64,000 bases of DNA from Bacteroidaceae bacterium (GCA_017940605.1 JAGAYF010000006.1:1-64000); one strand, 5' to 3'. Shown: positions 7,467-18,065, counted from the stretch's first letter. Program-made: numbers and translations. Notes: generated by a model from the letters alone, not told the origin.

Positions 7467-10400
7467 ATGAACAGACTGCATACAACCCTACTGCTTTGTT
7501 TGTCAGCACTTATGCTGCATGCTACCCCCACACGTCTGGCTGGTTATGAGTACGGAACAATGTCGGCCCCCGTTGGCGACGAATGGAATAATCCGCAAAA
7601 GATTGCCTACAACAAGGAACAGCCCCGCGCGTGGTTCTTCTCTTTTCAGGACGAGGCTTCCGCCCGCAAGGTCCTGCCCGAAAACAGTCCCTATTGGCTC
7701 AGTCTGAATGGTCAATGGAAATTTCATTGGGCTGCCGACCCTGACCACCGTCCTGTTCGCTTTTATGAAACATCATACGACGTAAGTCAATGGGACGATG
7801 TCATTGTTCCCATGAATTGGAACGTGTATGGCTTGCAAAAGGACGGCACACAGAAATATGGTACTCCCATCTACACAAATACCAAAGTTATTTTCCAACA
7901 TGAAATAAAAGTAGATGATTGGAAAAAAGGCGTCATGCAGACGCCGCCGACAAACTGGACCACATACAAGCACCGAAATGAGGTTGGTTCATACCGCCGC
8001 ACATTCAACATTCCTTCTTCATGGAAAGGACAAGACATCCATATATGTTTCGACGGAGTGGACTCTTTTTTCTATTTATGGATAAACGGTCATTACATCG
8101 GATTTTCCAAGAACTCGCGCAATGCTGCCCGCTTTAACATTACTCCATATGTTAAAAAGGGGGAAAACATGGTTGCCATTGAAGTTTATCGAAACAGCGA
8201 CGGTTCCTATCTAGAAGCGCAAGATATGTTCCGGCTGCCAGGCATATTCCGCGATGTATCATTGACCGCCACCCCAAGGGTTGCCATCAGCGACCTCAAT
8301 GTCATCTGCGACATGGACGAAGACATGGACGCAGCCGTTATCAAGGTGAAAACCCTCGTGACCAATTCCAACAACAAGGAAATAAAAGACTATAAAATCA
8401 ACTACAAACTGTTCGCCAACAAAATATATTCTGACGAAAACGAGCCTGCCCACATAGAATACGATGCTACACAGATTAAATACATAGGCAAACAACAACA
8501 GACACAAACCAGCACCAACTTGTTCCTTTCCAATCCCAACATATGGACGGCAGAAACCCCGTTACGCTACACATTGGTCGCTTTCCTGCAAGACGGAAAA
8601 GGAAAAACCGTGCAAACCGTGTCTACTTATTTCGGCATACGCAAAGTAGGAATCCGTAAGGTCAGTTCCTCTTTCGATGAATTCAATATTCCAGGGAGTT
8701 ACTTTTTCATTAATGGCGAAAGTGTGAAGCTAAAGGGCGTGAACCGCCATGAAACCCACCCCAGCGCAGGCCATGCAATTGATCGAAAGCAAATGGAACA
8801 GGAAATCATGCTCATGAAAAGAGGCAATGTCAACACAGTACGCACATCCCACTACCCCGATGCCCCCTATTGGTATTATTTATGTGACAAATACGGTATT
8901 TATCTTGTCTCCGAAGCCAATATTGAATCACATGAATACAGATATGGCCCAGAATCCCTCTCCCATCCCGTTGAATGGCGCAATGCCCACGTAGACCGCG
9001 TCATGGAAATGGCACATGCTTATTTCAATTCGCCCAGCATCATCATATGGTCCTTGGGCAATGAAGCCGGACCTGGACTCAATTTTCAGGCTTGCTATGA
9101 TTCACTGAAGGCATACGACCCTGACCGCCCCATACATTATGAGCGTAACAATGGCATCAGCGATTTCGGTTCATGCATGTATCCCTCCATTGAATGGACG
9201 CGCAAGGCATCCACCGGAAAAGAGGACATCAAATATCCGTTCTTTATTTGTGAATATGCTCACTCCATGGGCAACGCCGTCGGCAACTTGTCCGACTATT
9301 GGAAAGCCATTGAATCCACCAACTTTGTCTGCGGTGGATGCATATGGGATTGGATTGACCAGGGTATCTATTATTATGATTCCAAGAGCGGCAAACAATA
9401 CATAGCATATGGCGGAGACTTTGGAGATGAGCCCAACGACGGCCAATTTGTCATGAACGGCATTCTATTCTCTGACCTCAGCCCCAAACCTCAGTACTAT
9501 GAAATGAAAAAGGTCTACCAAAACATTGAAGTAGACAGCATCAATCTCGAACATGGCTATTTCACTATATTCAATAAAAACTATTTTACCACATTGGACG
9601 ACTACCAACCCATTTGGAAACTATACAAGAACGGGACTCTCCTTCAACAGGGTGAACTCAAGGCAAACAAGCTCATCCCGCGCCAAAGAATTACCGTTCA
9701 AGTTCCTTATGATGTCTCAAAATTTGACATAAATGCCGATTACCAAGTCCGATTTGAATTTCGATTAAGGCAGGACAAGCCCTGGGCACGAAAAGGATTC
9801 ATTCAGGCCGAAGAACAGTTCACCATCCGACAGGCAGCACAACGCCCAACATTTGCCACTGCAGGAAAGGTGAAACTTCAAGAAGAAAGCCAAGGCATTC
9901 TTTCCATTAGCGGCAATGGGTTCTCTGTCCAATTTGATACACAGTCCGGAACAATCCATTCCCTACAATATGGCGGCCTAACCATCATACCCAAAGGATG
10001 CGGACCGCAAATTGAAGCTTTCCGTGCCTTTGTCAACAATGACAATTGGCTCTACAAATCATGGTTCTCCAACGGCTTGCACAACCTAAAGCCCCATGCC
10101 ACCCTGCTCAACAAGACAGAAAATCCCGACGGTTCTGTATCCTTGGCTTTCAACTTAATGTCGCAAGCACCCTACGGCAGCAGGCTCTTGGGAAGTTTCC
10201 ATTCTGGCCGAAACACCATTGAAGATCTCAAGGACAGTATTTTCGGAAAAGAAGACTTCCATATCTCAGGCCAACTTACATGGACCATTTTCGCCGATGG
10301 TTCTATCCAACTCCAATCATGTCTCACCCCCAACAAGGCTCAACTCGTCTTGGGGCGCATTGGATACGTCATGCAAGTACCCAAGTCACTTTCACAATTC

Positions 10401-10862
10401 ACATATTATGGCCGAGGTCCTAAGGACAACTATCCTGACCGCAAGGACAGTCAGTTCATGGGCATTTATTCCATCACGACAGACAGCATGATGCACAATT
10501 GGTGTCGTCCGCAGGACAGTGGGAACAGGGAGGATGTACAATGGTGCGCCGTTACGGACCAACACTCCCGTGGTGCAGTCTTCATCACAAACCATAGGAT
10601 GAGCACCAGCCTGCTTCCCAATTCCGATATGGACATGGTCATGACAAGCCATCCCTACCAACTGCCCAAACGCGAAAACAACTTCCTGCATCTTGACGTT
10701 GCTGTTACAGGCTTGGGAGGAAATAGCTGCGGACAGGGGCCACTGGAAAAAGACCGCATCATGGGAGACAAGGCCTACCCTTTCTCCCTCTTGATTCGCC
10801 CAGTCAATAATATTATAGCGCAACAAGTAACCGTTGTTCCTGCAGAGAGCGAATTCAAGTAA
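7467..10862 (+). CDS. Glycoside hydrolase family 2 beta-galactosidase
   Basis: This is a large (1131-residue) LacZ-type enzyme that removes terminal beta-galactose from glycans. A signal peptide (MNRLHTTLLLCLSALMLHA) exports it to the periplasm or surface. The order is sugar-binding domain, immunoglobulin-like domain, TIM barrel, a further immunoglobulin-like domain and a C-terminal beta-galactosidase small-chain domain. The acid/base Glu533 is in WSLGNEAGPG and the nucleophile Glu596 is in FFICEYAHSMGN. The open frame extends upstream, but a -7 box TATATTTG at 7433-7440 and the signal peptide fix the start at 7467. It is not in a recognisable polysaccharide utilisation locus: no SusC/SusD pair is next to it. 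Confidence 0.95.
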   Translation: MNRLHTTLLLCLSALMLHATPTRLAGYEYGTMSAPVGDEWNNPQKIAYNKEQPRAWFFSFQDEASARKVLPENSPYWLSLNGQWKFHWAADPDHRPVRFYETSYDVSQWDDVIVPMNWNVYGLQKDGTQKYGTPIYTNTKVIFQHEIKVDDWKKGVMQTPPTNWTTYKHRNEVGSYRRTFNIPSSWKGQDIHICFDGVDSFFYLWINGHYIGFSKNSRNAARFNITPYVKKGENMVAIEVYRNSDGSYLEAQDMFRLPGIFRDVSLTATPRVAISDLNVICDMDEDMDAAVIKVKTLVTNSNNKEIKDYKINYKLFANKIYSDENEPAHIEYDATQIKYIGKQQQTQTSTNLFLSNPNIWTAETPLRYTLVAFLQDGKGKTVQTVSTYFGIRKVGIRKVSSSFDEFNIPGSYFFINGESVKLKGVNRHETHPSAGHAIDRKQMEQEIMLMKRGNVNTVRTSHYPDAPYWYYLCDKYGIYLVSEANIESHEYRYGPESLSHPVEWRNAHVDRVMEMAHAYFNSPSIIIWSLGNEAGPGLNFQACYDSLKAYDPDRPIHYERNNGISDFGSCMYPSIEWTRKASTGKEDIKYPFFICEYAHSMGNAVGNLSDYWKAIESTNFVCGGCIWDWIDQGIYYYDSKSGKQYIAYGGDFGDEPNDGQFVMNGILFSDLSPKPQYYEMKKVYQNIEVDSINLEHGYFTIFNKNYFTTLDDYQPIWKLYKNGTLLQQGELKANKLIPRQRITVQVPYDVSKFDINADYQVRFEFRLRQDKPWARKGFIQAEEQFTIRQAAQRPTFATAGKVKLQEESQGILSISGNGFSVQFDTQSGTIHSLQYGGLTIIPKGCGPQIEAFRAFVNNDNWLYKSWFSNGLHNLKPHATLLNKTENPDGSVSLAFNLMSQAPYGSRLLGSFHSGRNTIEDLKDSIFGKEDFHISGQLTWTIFADGSIQLQSCLTPNKAQLVLGRIGYVMQVPKSLSQFTYYGRGPKDNYPDRKDSQFMGIYSITTDSMMHNWCRPQDSGNREDVQWCAVTDQHSRGAVFITNHRMSTSLLPNSDMDMVMTSHPYQLPKRENNFLHLDVAVTGLGGNSCGQGPLEKDRIMGDKAYPFSLLIRPVNNIIAQQVTVVPAESEFK

Positions 10863-10900
10863 CGCATCCCGTCCCATAATATACAGACATTCCTGACAAA

Positions 10901-10945
10901 CACATCTTCCAAGAAGTGGAATTAGTTCTACTCTTGGAAGATGTG
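10901..10945 (+). terminator. Hairpin after the GH2 gene
   Basis: CACATCTTCCAAGA pairs with TCTTGGAAGATGTG, and the loop itself holds a further short pairing. It is followed by a TA-rich rather than a pure T tract. It lies 38 bp after the beta-galactosidase stop. Confidence 0.7.
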
Positions 10946-10972
10946 TTCATATTATATATAGGCCGACTTTTC

Positions 10973-11010
10973 AAAAAAGTCCGCAATGCCTGTTAATCGG
11001 CATTGCGGAC
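10973..11010 (-). terminator. Intrinsic terminator of the large surface protein gene
   Basis: GTCCGCAATGCC (10979-10990) pairs with GGCATTGCGGAC (10999-11010). On the minus strand the hairpin is followed by six T residues. It lies about 46 bp after the stop of the 11057-14809 gene. Confidence 0.88.
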
Positions 11011-11056
11011 AACTACAAAATGTGCTTTTAGGTTTTAGCCTGCGCCTTAAATACCT

Positions 11057-14000
11057 TTATTTCATAACCTTTTTCCCGTTCTGAATATAGATGCCTTTTC
11101 TCACAGGACGGGCAATTTGCTGTCCTTGCAGGTTGTATATGGGCATATCATCACGTTCTTCGTTGACCAAACCTCTGATAGCTGTAATCTTGCCATCAAT
11201 ATAGAGACTCATCTTCGATAGATCAGTTCCCATGGGTACACGGAAGAAAGCGCGCATGGCACTAAGTTCACTACTTTCAGCAGCAGGACGTTGGAATTCC
11301 GTCTTGGCATCAAGTATGTATTCTGTGCCATCGGTCTGCATAGGAGTTTTCATCACCGATGAAATAAACTGCACGCCACCTTCATTGCCCTCGACAAACA
11401 TATTAGGCATTATGCTATGCATATAGAACAGGCCTTTCACTTCGATGGACTTAATTTGCTTTTCTGTTTTCACCAAATAGGGCCGTCCAGCCACGATGCC
11501 TTCGGTAACTTTGGTAAAATAGATGGCTGTAGGCGTTGCATTATCCAAAGCCATCACTTCTACCTTTCCTCCTGCTGCTTCAAGGGCAGCAACAGGAATG
11601 TCAACAGGTGAAGAGAATGTATTCCATCCATCGGATGACAAGTCACACTCCAAGCGGAAGTTACCTAAGTTGCCCTCAAGTCCATAGATTTTACTCATAT
11701 CAGGATGGTCAAAATAGAAATCCTTGGTATAGTTCACGGTAATTACATCATAAGTCACGTTGATGGCTGCGACCGGCAACGGTTCACTACCTTGATAGAC
11801 AAGTCCCAACGAAGATGCAGTGCCCGCCCACGTTGTAGACGACAGCATTTCTCCGGGATATGCTTCCCCTGCAGGCGACTGGTCCGGACTGTAGGCAAAC
11901 TTTCCATTCATTGTCGTACCCTCGGCAAGACGAATGTCTACTTTCTTGATGTCATATCGATCAGTATTCAATTGGAGTCGGGTTCCAGGATAGATCCAAA
12001 GCACTTTTCCGTCGAAGCGTCCTGCCACAGGACGGTCTACCTTGGCAGATGCTTTCTTCAGGGAGGCTGAGCTTTCAGATGTAGAACTTTCCGAGCTGAC
12101 AAGCATCAACGTTACACTGCTTTCATCCTTGGCATATAAGTATGACCATGAATAGATTTCCTTGCCTTCACTGGCAATGGAAGTTATGTCATCCTCCATT
12201 TCCTTAAAGACGAAAGTATATTCCTTTTCTGTATCATTGAGGTCTATTACATCAAGGTCATAGCTGAGTTCTACAGGCGCATAGCCTCCCTCGCCTTTAT
12301 ACTCAATCAGGATGCGGCACGTTCCCTTGCCCACGATGGCTACCTTACCCGTTGCCTCGTCAACGGTAGCCACAGCTTCATTGCTCGACGCAAAGTGAAG
12401 CGGCAGATTGTTCGGGTTGATAATGGTGGGTTCTGTAAAGTCCTGCCCAAGGAAAGCATGGAAGCCCATGTTATCTTTGATTTCCAATTCATTGGGTTTC
12501 ATCAGCAGATAGGCATCAATGCCGTAGATGCGCTGCGCTTTCTCTGCGGTGAATGTCACTTGAGTTCCCTCGCCCACCCATTTGTAGTAGTACTTCTGGA
12601 AAGGCACGGGTGCAAAGTAACTCAGATAGGTATTCTCCTCGCTGGAACATTTCAAAGCATTCACATTGGTAGAGTCGTTTGCTCCATAGAGGAAGATGCC
12701 CGAGAGCCGTCCGCTGGGAGCTTTCAGCGTAATCGTCGAACCAGGCAACATGTTGATATACTTGCGAGTGATACCATCGACTATCTCTTCCGAAACCGTA
12801 GCTCCGCCTGTGGTTTCGTATGTAATGGAAGGAAGAGACCCTGTTCCAGGCAGCATTTCCACATGCGTATTGAACTCTGGCAGCACGGTGACGACCTTTG
12901 TGGAGTACAGGATCTCACCTTCCGTAGAAACCCCGTCCATTGTGATGTAGTTTTCTCCCAGTTGTCCGGTGAGTGAGGCATATGTCTCGTGATTGTAGAG
13001 GCCTTTGCCTTTTATCCAATAGCGAATATCCTTGCTGGCAACCACACTCGAATTGACCGTGCGGAAGATGTCGATGTCTTTATATTTGGTAGGGTCGTAC
13101 CAGGTCACAACATGCTGCTCGTTGAGGTGGAAGTCAGGATTGATGCCCAGCTTCACAGTTTTTTCTGCCATTGGCTCCCAGAAGTTAGCTCCCTCATGGT
13201 AGATTCTGGCCTTGACTGTGCCGCTCTCTGTGAGAAGGATGGGGCCGTACCAACGGGCAACAGTCTGTCCGGGTGCCACTTCGTGCGCAGGCTCGTAAGG
13301 CTCTACTTTCCTTGCCGTCGGACTCTCCTTGGGGTCAGTTCCATCAGTAGTATAGTAAACCGCCGACAGGTAAGGATTGAGAGGTTCTGCGGTGACGCAG
13401 TATCCAGTAGTTTGCTCGTAGGGGTCATAGAGGTCGAAGCTGGCCCCACCCACCAGATTTATCGGTTCTAGTTCTAAAACAACAGATTCCGATGCCGATC
13501 TGCTCTCTTTCTTACCGTTGATGGTATATTCAGCAGTAGCTGAAATCTTGCACGACTGGGTGATGAGCAAGTGCGTTGTTTCCTTGTTATATGTTCCCGA
13601 TGCCACGGTATGTTCATTGCCATTGTTGTCAGTGCGAACAATTTCATATTTTATGACGGCATTGTCGGGAAGATAGGAGTTGAAGCTCAGATAGAAAGGA
13701 TGGTTCCTACTCATACCATTGATCGCGAAGTAAGGAGTATTGTACGATTGCTCCACTTCCACGATATCACTCTCCAATCCATTGTCATTCTTGACGAAGA
13801 AGCAACGACTATAGTAATCCATTGTCCTAGTGCTCGTGTGGTTCAACACAACGCTTGCACCAGAAGATATTTCCGTGGCTTCCTCTTTCTGCGACTGGTA
13901 GATACAAGTCATCAGATGATCGCCATCCTTCAAGTCGTCACAATAAACGGTAATTTTCGAAAGGTCTTCTCCCGTACTCCAGGAACGATAGGGTTGCGGA

Positions 14001-14809
14001 TGGTTGAAATGGATGTTGCGTAGCAGCCTGAGGGCATATTCTCCACCGACCGTGCTGCTTCTCAGTCCGTCTTTCTCTGCATAGAAGTGCATCTGGGTGG
14101 TTTCATCAAAGTGGAAAGCCTTGCCTACCGTTGGGTCTGTTGCCGACCAAGAACCATTGGTGCTATATGTAGTGGCATTGAAGGAATCCCAATAGACGGT
14201 TGAACCTGCCGTAGGCGCAGTGACTGTGATGTCAAAAGGGGCTTCCGAGATCATTGGGCCCGTAATGACGGGATCCTCCACCTCGCCTTCCGTAATGGTG
14301 ATGCTATGGACGATGAGTCTGCCATAGCGATTGAAAGAGGACGTGCTGTTTGCCTTAAAACCAACTCGGATTTTGCCATTCACCTTGCCCAGCGAGACAA
14401 AGACAGGCGCTTCATTGTCATTGCCCGGGTCTTTAAGGCGGTTGCCATTTAGAGACAGAACCTCAACATCGCCGTCTACGTCGACAGATGTTTCAAGATA
14501 AGCATTCTTCACGTCGAACTCGGCATCAATAACGACGCGGATGTTTTTACCTGTGACGGATTCCTTGGTTGTCAGCACGAGTCCCTCGAAATAACTGCTG
14601 CCTGAACCCCACTGCAAACCGTTGTCCAGGATGTTTGTGGGCGACATTGAGGCTTCCCAGTGGTAGTTGCCCTCGGTCGTAGTGAGCGACTTGTAATGCG
14701 CTCCCGTAAAGGTGGAAATCTTGGTCACCGGCTGGGCATCAGCTCGGGCAACCAAAAATGTGAGTAAGCACAATAGCATACCCACGAGAGTAATGTTTTG
14801 TTTTTTCAT
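11057..14809 (-). CDS. Large secreted multi-domain surface protein
   Basis: This 1250-residue protein has a signal peptide (MKKQNITLVGMLLCLLTFLVARADA) and a chain of beta-sandwich domains. Near residues 455-555 there is a chitobiase-type C-terminal-like domain (VYYTTDGTDPKESPTARKV, GTVKARIYHEG). Near residues 795-865 there is a bacterial Ig-like Big_2 pattern (FASSNEAVATVDEATGKV). The end reads IYNLQGQQIARPVRKGIYI followed by QNGKKVMK, a common tail in Bacteroidales surface proteins that resembles a sorting or anchoring domain. I see no catalytic motif. It is probably an adhesin or glycan-binding protein. A minus-strand -7 box (TACCTTTG) lies at 14877-14884. The gene is monocistronic and has its own terminator. 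Confidence 0.8.
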   Translation of the reverse strand: MKKQNITLVGMLLCLLTFLVARADAQPVTKISTFTGAHYKSLTTTEGNYHWEASMSPTNILDNGLQWGSGSSYFEGLVLTTKESVTGKNIRVVIDAEFDVKNAYLETSVDVDGDVEVLSLNGNRLKDPGNDNEAPVFVSLGKVNGKIRVGFKANSTSSFNRYGRLIVHSITITEGEVEDPVITGPMISEAPFDITVTAPTAGSTVYWDSFNATTYSTNGSWSATDPTVGKAFHFDETTQMHFYAEKDGLRSSTVGGEYALRLLRNIHFNHPQPYRSWSTGEDLSKITVYCDDLKDGDHLMTCIYQSQKEEATEISSGASVVLNHTSTRTMDYYSRCFFVKNDNGLESDIVEVEQSYNTPYFAINGMSRNHPFYLSFNSYLPDNAVIKYEIVRTDNNGNEHTVASGTYNKETTHLLITQSCKISATAEYTINGKKESRSASESVVLELEPINLVGGASFDLYDPYEQTTGYCVTAEPLNPYLSAVYYTTDGTDPKESPTARKVEPYEPAHEVAPGQTVARWYGPILLTESGTVKARIYHEGANFWEPMAEKTVKLGINPDFHLNEQHVVTWYDPTKYKDIDIFRTVNSSVVASKDIRYWIKGKGLYNHETYASLTGQLGENYITMDGVSTEGEILYSTKVVTVLPEFNTHVEMLPGTGSLPSITYETTGGATVSEEIVDGITRKYINMLPGSTITLKAPSGRLSGIFLYGANDSTNVNALKCSSEENTYLSYFAPVPFQKYYYKWVGEGTQVTFTAEKAQRIYGIDAYLLMKPNELEIKDNMGFHAFLGQDFTEPTIINPNNLPLHFASSNEAVATVDEATGKVAIVGKGTCRILIEYKGEGGYAPVELSYDLDVIDLNDTEKEYTFVFKEMEDDITSIASEGKEIYSWSYLYAKDESSVTLMLVSSESSTSESSASLKKASAKVDRPVAGRFDGKVLWIYPGTRLQLNTDRYDIKKVDIRLAEGTTMNGKFAYSPDQSPAGEAYPGEMLSSTTWAGTASSLGLVYQGSEPLPVAAINVTYDVITVNYTKDFYFDHPDMSKIYGLEGNLGNFRLECDLSSDGWNTFSSPVDIPVAALEAAGGKVEVMALDNATPTAIYFTKVTEGIVAGRPYLVKTEKQIKSIEVKGLFYMHSIMPNMFVEGNEGGVQFISSVMKTPMQTDGTEYILDAKTEFQRPAAESSELSAMRAFFRVPMGTDLSKMSLYIDGKITAIRGLVNEERDDMPIYNLQGQQIARPVRKGIYIQNGKKVMK

Positions 14810-14985
14810 AAAAATTATTGTATTATTTATATCATCGCTTCATATTAAAATTTAACAACATGGCCACAAAGGTATCATTTTTTCCAATAACAAAGGGTAT
14901 CCATGGCACATTATGTTGCAATGGAAAGATGCATGGACAACAGAACATTCATTTTATTCCTTATATCGCCTGTTGGGCAAGTGGG

Positions 14986-15471
14986 TTATCGCCTGCAATA
15001 GAAGTGGGGAATGATTCTTTCCAGCTGGGCTATCAAGATGTCACGGTCGCACTTCTCCTTCAGGACGAGCAGCACCGTATCATCTCCCGCCAAAGAGCCC
15101 AGCACTTCGGGTATGGGATTGTTATCTATCTCAGCCGCCATGCTTGAAGCATATCCATGCAGGGTTTTTATCAGCAACAGATTATCGGAAAAGACAGCTT
15201 TCAGGAATCCCAAGTCATGATTGATGCGTTTCTTCGGCTTGCGCACCGTTATGCTGCGCGACGAGACATCTTGGGGCAGGGAATAAACCGAATGTCCTTC
15301 TTCATCATATACTTTAGACACCTTGAGATAATGCAAATCACGGGACAATGTCGGTTGGGCCACGTCGAATCCCTGCGCACGCAGGTCTCTCAATAATTCT
15401 ATTTGATTGTCAAAACGTTTATTGGACAACAGATAGCGCAATACGTCCAACCGATTCTTCTTGGATGACAT
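14986..15471 (-). CDS. argR: Arginine repressor ArgR
   Basis: ArgR is a hexameric regulator that represses arginine synthesis genes when it binds arginine. The N-terminal winged helix is recognisable (DVLRYLLSNKRFDNQIELLRDL, then VAQPTLSRDLHYLKVSKV). The C-terminal oligomerisation and arginine-binding domain contains SLAGDDTVLLVLKEK, which matches the family GDDT signature. An upstream ATG at 15492 would lie only a few nucleotides after the start of transcription predicted from the -7 box TAATTTTG at 15501-15508, so the ATG at 15471 (MSSKKNRLDVL) is preferred. That gives 161 residues, the usual length. No arginine genes lie next to it. Confidence 0.92.
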   Translation of the reverse strand: MSSKKNRLDVLRYLLSNKRFDNQIELLRDLRAQGFDVAQPTLSRDLHYLKVSKVYDEEGHSVYSLPQDVSSRSITVRKPKKRINHDLGFLKAVFSDNLLLIKTLHGYASSMAAEIDNNPIPEVLGSLAGDDTVLLVLKEKCDRDILIAQLERIIPHFYCRR

Positions 15472-15622
15472 GTTGTTATTATTTTTATTCAATTTTGGCG
15501 CAAAATTAATAAATAATAATGAACGGAAGGCAGAAAAATTACAAAAACTTATTATTTTTCAAAAAAATACCTCTCTTGCCTGTTTTATTTTGAATAAATA
15601 TTTATCACCCCTGCACCGGCCG

Positions 15623-16501
15623 TCATTTTTCCGAAGCAATCTTCAACAAATATTTTCCATATTCATTTTTAGCCATAGGCAGGGCAACCTGCTGCACCTG
15701 GGCGGGAGTAACCCACCCATTTTCCAATGCAATTCCCTCCAGGCAGCCCACCTTCAGGCCCGTACGCTTCTCTATCACTTCTATAAACGTGGAAGCCTCG
15801 CTCATACTGTCGTGCGTGCCCGTGTCCAACCATGCATAGCCGCGCCCCAGGGTCTCCACTTTCAGGCGTTGCTGGGCCAAATAGCACTGGTTAACGGTCG
15901 TTATCTCCAGTTCGCCGCGCTGGCTGGGCTTGATTTCCCGTGCCACCTGCACAACATCGTTCGGATAGAAGTACAGTCCCACCACGGCATAGTTGCTTTT
16001 GGGATTTTCGGGCTTTTCTTCTATGGACACACAATTATTGTTTTGGTCAAATTCCACCACGCCGTACCTTTGCGGGTCACTTACGCGATATCCGAAGACA
16101 ACCCCCTTGCGCTCGCTCTCCACAGTCGTCACTGCCTGATGCAGAATGGCAGGAAGGCCGCTTCCGTAGAAGATATTGTCGCCCAATATCAGGCACACAT
16201 CGTCATCACCCACAAAATCCCTGCCTATAATAAAGGCTTGGGCCAGACCGTCGGGAGAGGGTTGCACGGCATACTGCAGTTGTACCCCAAAATCGCTGCC
16301 ATCGCCCAGCAAGCGCTGGAAGGATGGCATGTCCTGCGGGGTGGTGATAACCAATATCTCCCTTATTCCTGCCAACATCAGCACGCTGATGGGGTAATAC
16401 ACCATGGGTTTATCATAGATGGGTATCAGCTGCTTGCTGATTCCCTTTGTAATCGGGTAAAGGCGCGTACCACTGCCGCCTGCCAAGACGATTCCTTTCA
16501 T
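15623..16501 (-). CDS. rfbA: Glucose-1-phosphate thymidylyltransferase
   Basis: RfbA joins dTTP and glucose-1-phosphate to make dTDP-glucose, the first step to dTDP-rhamnose for surface polysaccharide. The 292 residues begin [20 protein letters not shown], which includes the nucleotide-binding GGSGTRLxPxT loop. Further signatures are [45 protein letters not shown] and [11 protein letters not shown]. The start at 16501 fits the family, and a -7 box TACTTTTG is at 16532-16539. The usual partners rfbB, rfbC and rfbD are not adjacent, so the gene stands alone here. The divergent neighbour is the aldose epimerase. Confidence 0.95.
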   Translation of the reverse strand: MKGIVLAGGSGTRLYPITKGISKQLIPIYDKPMVYYPISVLMLAGIREILVITTPQDMPSFQRLLGDGSDFGVQLQYAVQPSPDGLAQAFIIGRDFVGDDDVCLILGDNIFYGSGLPAILHQAVTTVESERKGVVFGYRVSDPQRYGVVEFDQNNNCVSIEEKPENPKSNYAVVGLYFYPNDVVQVAREIKPSQRGELEITTVNQCYLAQQRLKVETLGRGYAWLDTGTHDSMSEASTFIEVIEKRTGLKVGCLEGIALENGWVTPAQVQQVALPMAKNEYGKYLLKIASEK

Positions 16502-16645
16502 AACTTGTACTTGTATTATAATTATTGTCTGCAAAAGTAATGTTTTTTTCCTTACCATACATTTTATTCCCGCAATTTCTTCTTATTCATGAAAAATCAT
16601 TATATTTGCAACAAATATTCAATATCAATCAACATTCATACTAAC

Positions 16646-17794
16646 ATGAAAAAAAGTTTTATCTTAGCGATGGTCGTCCTTGCCACGGCCTTGTCTTCTT
16701 GCCAGAAAGGCGGGAATGAGACAACCCTATCGGGGCTGAACCCCAAGGATTTTGAAACAGTCGTAGACGGAGACTCCACGGCCCTCTACGTATTGAAGAA
16801 CAAGAATGGGATGGAGGTGTGCATCACCAACTTCGGTGCACGCATCGTCTCCATCATGGTCCCCAACAAGGACGGCGTACCCACCGATGTCGTACTTGGT
16901 TTTGACAGCATTGGTCCGTACACGACCGTAAAGAGCGACTTCGGCGCAGCCATCGGCCGCTATGCCAACCGCATCAACCAAGGAAAGATCAAAGTGGACG
17001 GCCAGGAGATACAACTGCCCCAGAACAACTATGGGCACTGCCTGCACGGAGGTCCGCAAGGCTGGCAATACAAGGTGTTCAAGGCCAATCCCATCAACGA
17101 GAACACCATTCAGTTTGCATTGGAAAGCCCCGACGGCGACATGAACTTCCCTGGCAACGTAAAGGCCTATGTTACCTACAAGTTGAACGACATGAATGAG
17201 ATCGACATCAAGTATGAAGCCACCACTGATGCTCCCACGGTCATCAACATGACCAACCATTCCTACTTCAACCTGAACGGCGATGCCACACAGACCATTC
17301 TCAACGACACGCTGTTCCTCAATGCCGACAAATTCACACCGGTGGACAGCACGTTCATGACCACGGGCGAGATTGCATCCGTATTTGACACCCCATTTGA
17401 CTTTACAACGGCCACGACCGTCGGGGAACGCATTGACACCGAGGGCAACGTACAGTTGCAGAACGGACATGGATATGACCACAACTGGGTACTGAACTCC
17501 AATGGCGACATTTCCCAGATAGCAGCACGGCTCATCAGTCCCACTACGGGCATTGTGCTGGAAGTATACACCGACCAACCTGGCATACAAGTCTATGCCG
17601 GCAACTTCCTGGATGGAACTGTTACGGGCAAGAAGGGCACAAAATACGAACGCCGCACGGCCATCTGCCTGGAGACGCAGGTTTATCCTGACAGTCCCAA
17701 CAAACAGGGCAAGGAAGGATGGCCCAACTGCTACCTGAAGCCTGGTGAAAAATATACCCACGAAACGATCTTCCGCTTTTCGGTAAACGAATAA
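16646..17794 (+). CDS. galM: Aldose 1-epimerase, lipoprotein form
   Basis: This 382-residue protein interconverts alpha and beta anomers of galactose or other aldoses. The mutarotase signatures are clear: NFGARIVSIMVPNKDG, GRYANRINQGK, LHGGPQGWQYKVF, NMTNHSYFNLNG, NGHGYDHNWVL and QPGIQVYAGNFLDG. The start MKKSFILAMVVLATALSSCQ is a lipoprotein signal with a lipobox ending at Cys19, so the enzyme is anchored in the cell envelope instead of the cytoplasm. The ATG at 16646 is chosen because of that signal and the -7 box TATATTTG at 16601-16608. A terminator follows the gene. Confidence 0.94.
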   Translation: MKKSFILAMVVLATALSSCQKGGNETTLSGLNPKDFETVVDGDSTALYVLKNKNGMEVCITNFGARIVSIMVPNKDGVPTDVVLGFDSIGPYTTVKSDFGAAIGRYANRINQGKIKVDGQEIQLPQNNYGHCLHGGPQGWQYKVFKANPINENTIQFALESPDGDMNFPGNVKAYVTYKLNDMNEIDIKYEATTDAPTVINMTNHSYFNLNGDATQTILNDTLFLNADKFTPVDSTFMTTGEIASVFDTPFDFTTATTVGERIDTEGNVQLQNGHGYDHNWVLNSNGDISQIAARLISPTTGIVLEVYTDQPGIQVYAGNFLDGTVTGKKGTKYERRTAICLETQVYPDSPNKQGKEGWPNCYLKPGEKYTHETIFRFSVNE

Positions 17795-17831
17795 ACAGAA
17801 GACTCTTTTCATTTTCATTACATAATATGCC

Positions 17832-17876
17832 GTCCGCCATCGCGTCTCCACAGACTGCCGATGGCGGACACTCTTT
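17832..17876 (+). terminator. Intrinsic terminator after galM
   Basis: GTCCGCCATCG (17832-17842) pairs with CGATGGCGGAC (17859-17869), followed by ACTCTTTT. It lies 38 bp after the stop codon. Confidence 0.82.
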
Positions 17877-17950
17877 TGGGGCACATCACTCCCGCCTGCC
17901 CAACACTTAGTCCGATTAGCCTATCCAATCAAGAGGACTTCGCAAAAAAA

Positions 17951-18021
17951 CTCCCCGACTTTTTTTAAAAACTCGGGGAGTTTTTTAAAATTAGTCCGAG
18001 TAATTTCAAACTTACTCGGAC
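17951..18021. repeat. CTCCCCGA hairpin repeat, copy 1, with a second hairpin
   Basis: CTCCCCGA (17951-17958) pairs with TCGGGGAG (17973-17980) across a T7A5-type loop and is followed by TTTTTTAAAATT. A second hairpin follows at once: GTCCGAGTAA (17994-18003) with TTACTCGGAC (18012-18021). A related sequence with the same CTCCCCGA, TTTTTTTAAAAA and AGTTTTTTAAAATT blocks occurs at 26573-26623. This lies between the convergent galM and DUF4296 genes and could act as a two-way terminator. Confidence 0.7.
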
Positions 18022-18065
18022 TTCGGCCTTCCTTTATCGCCACAAGAAAATTTATACATGGAAAA

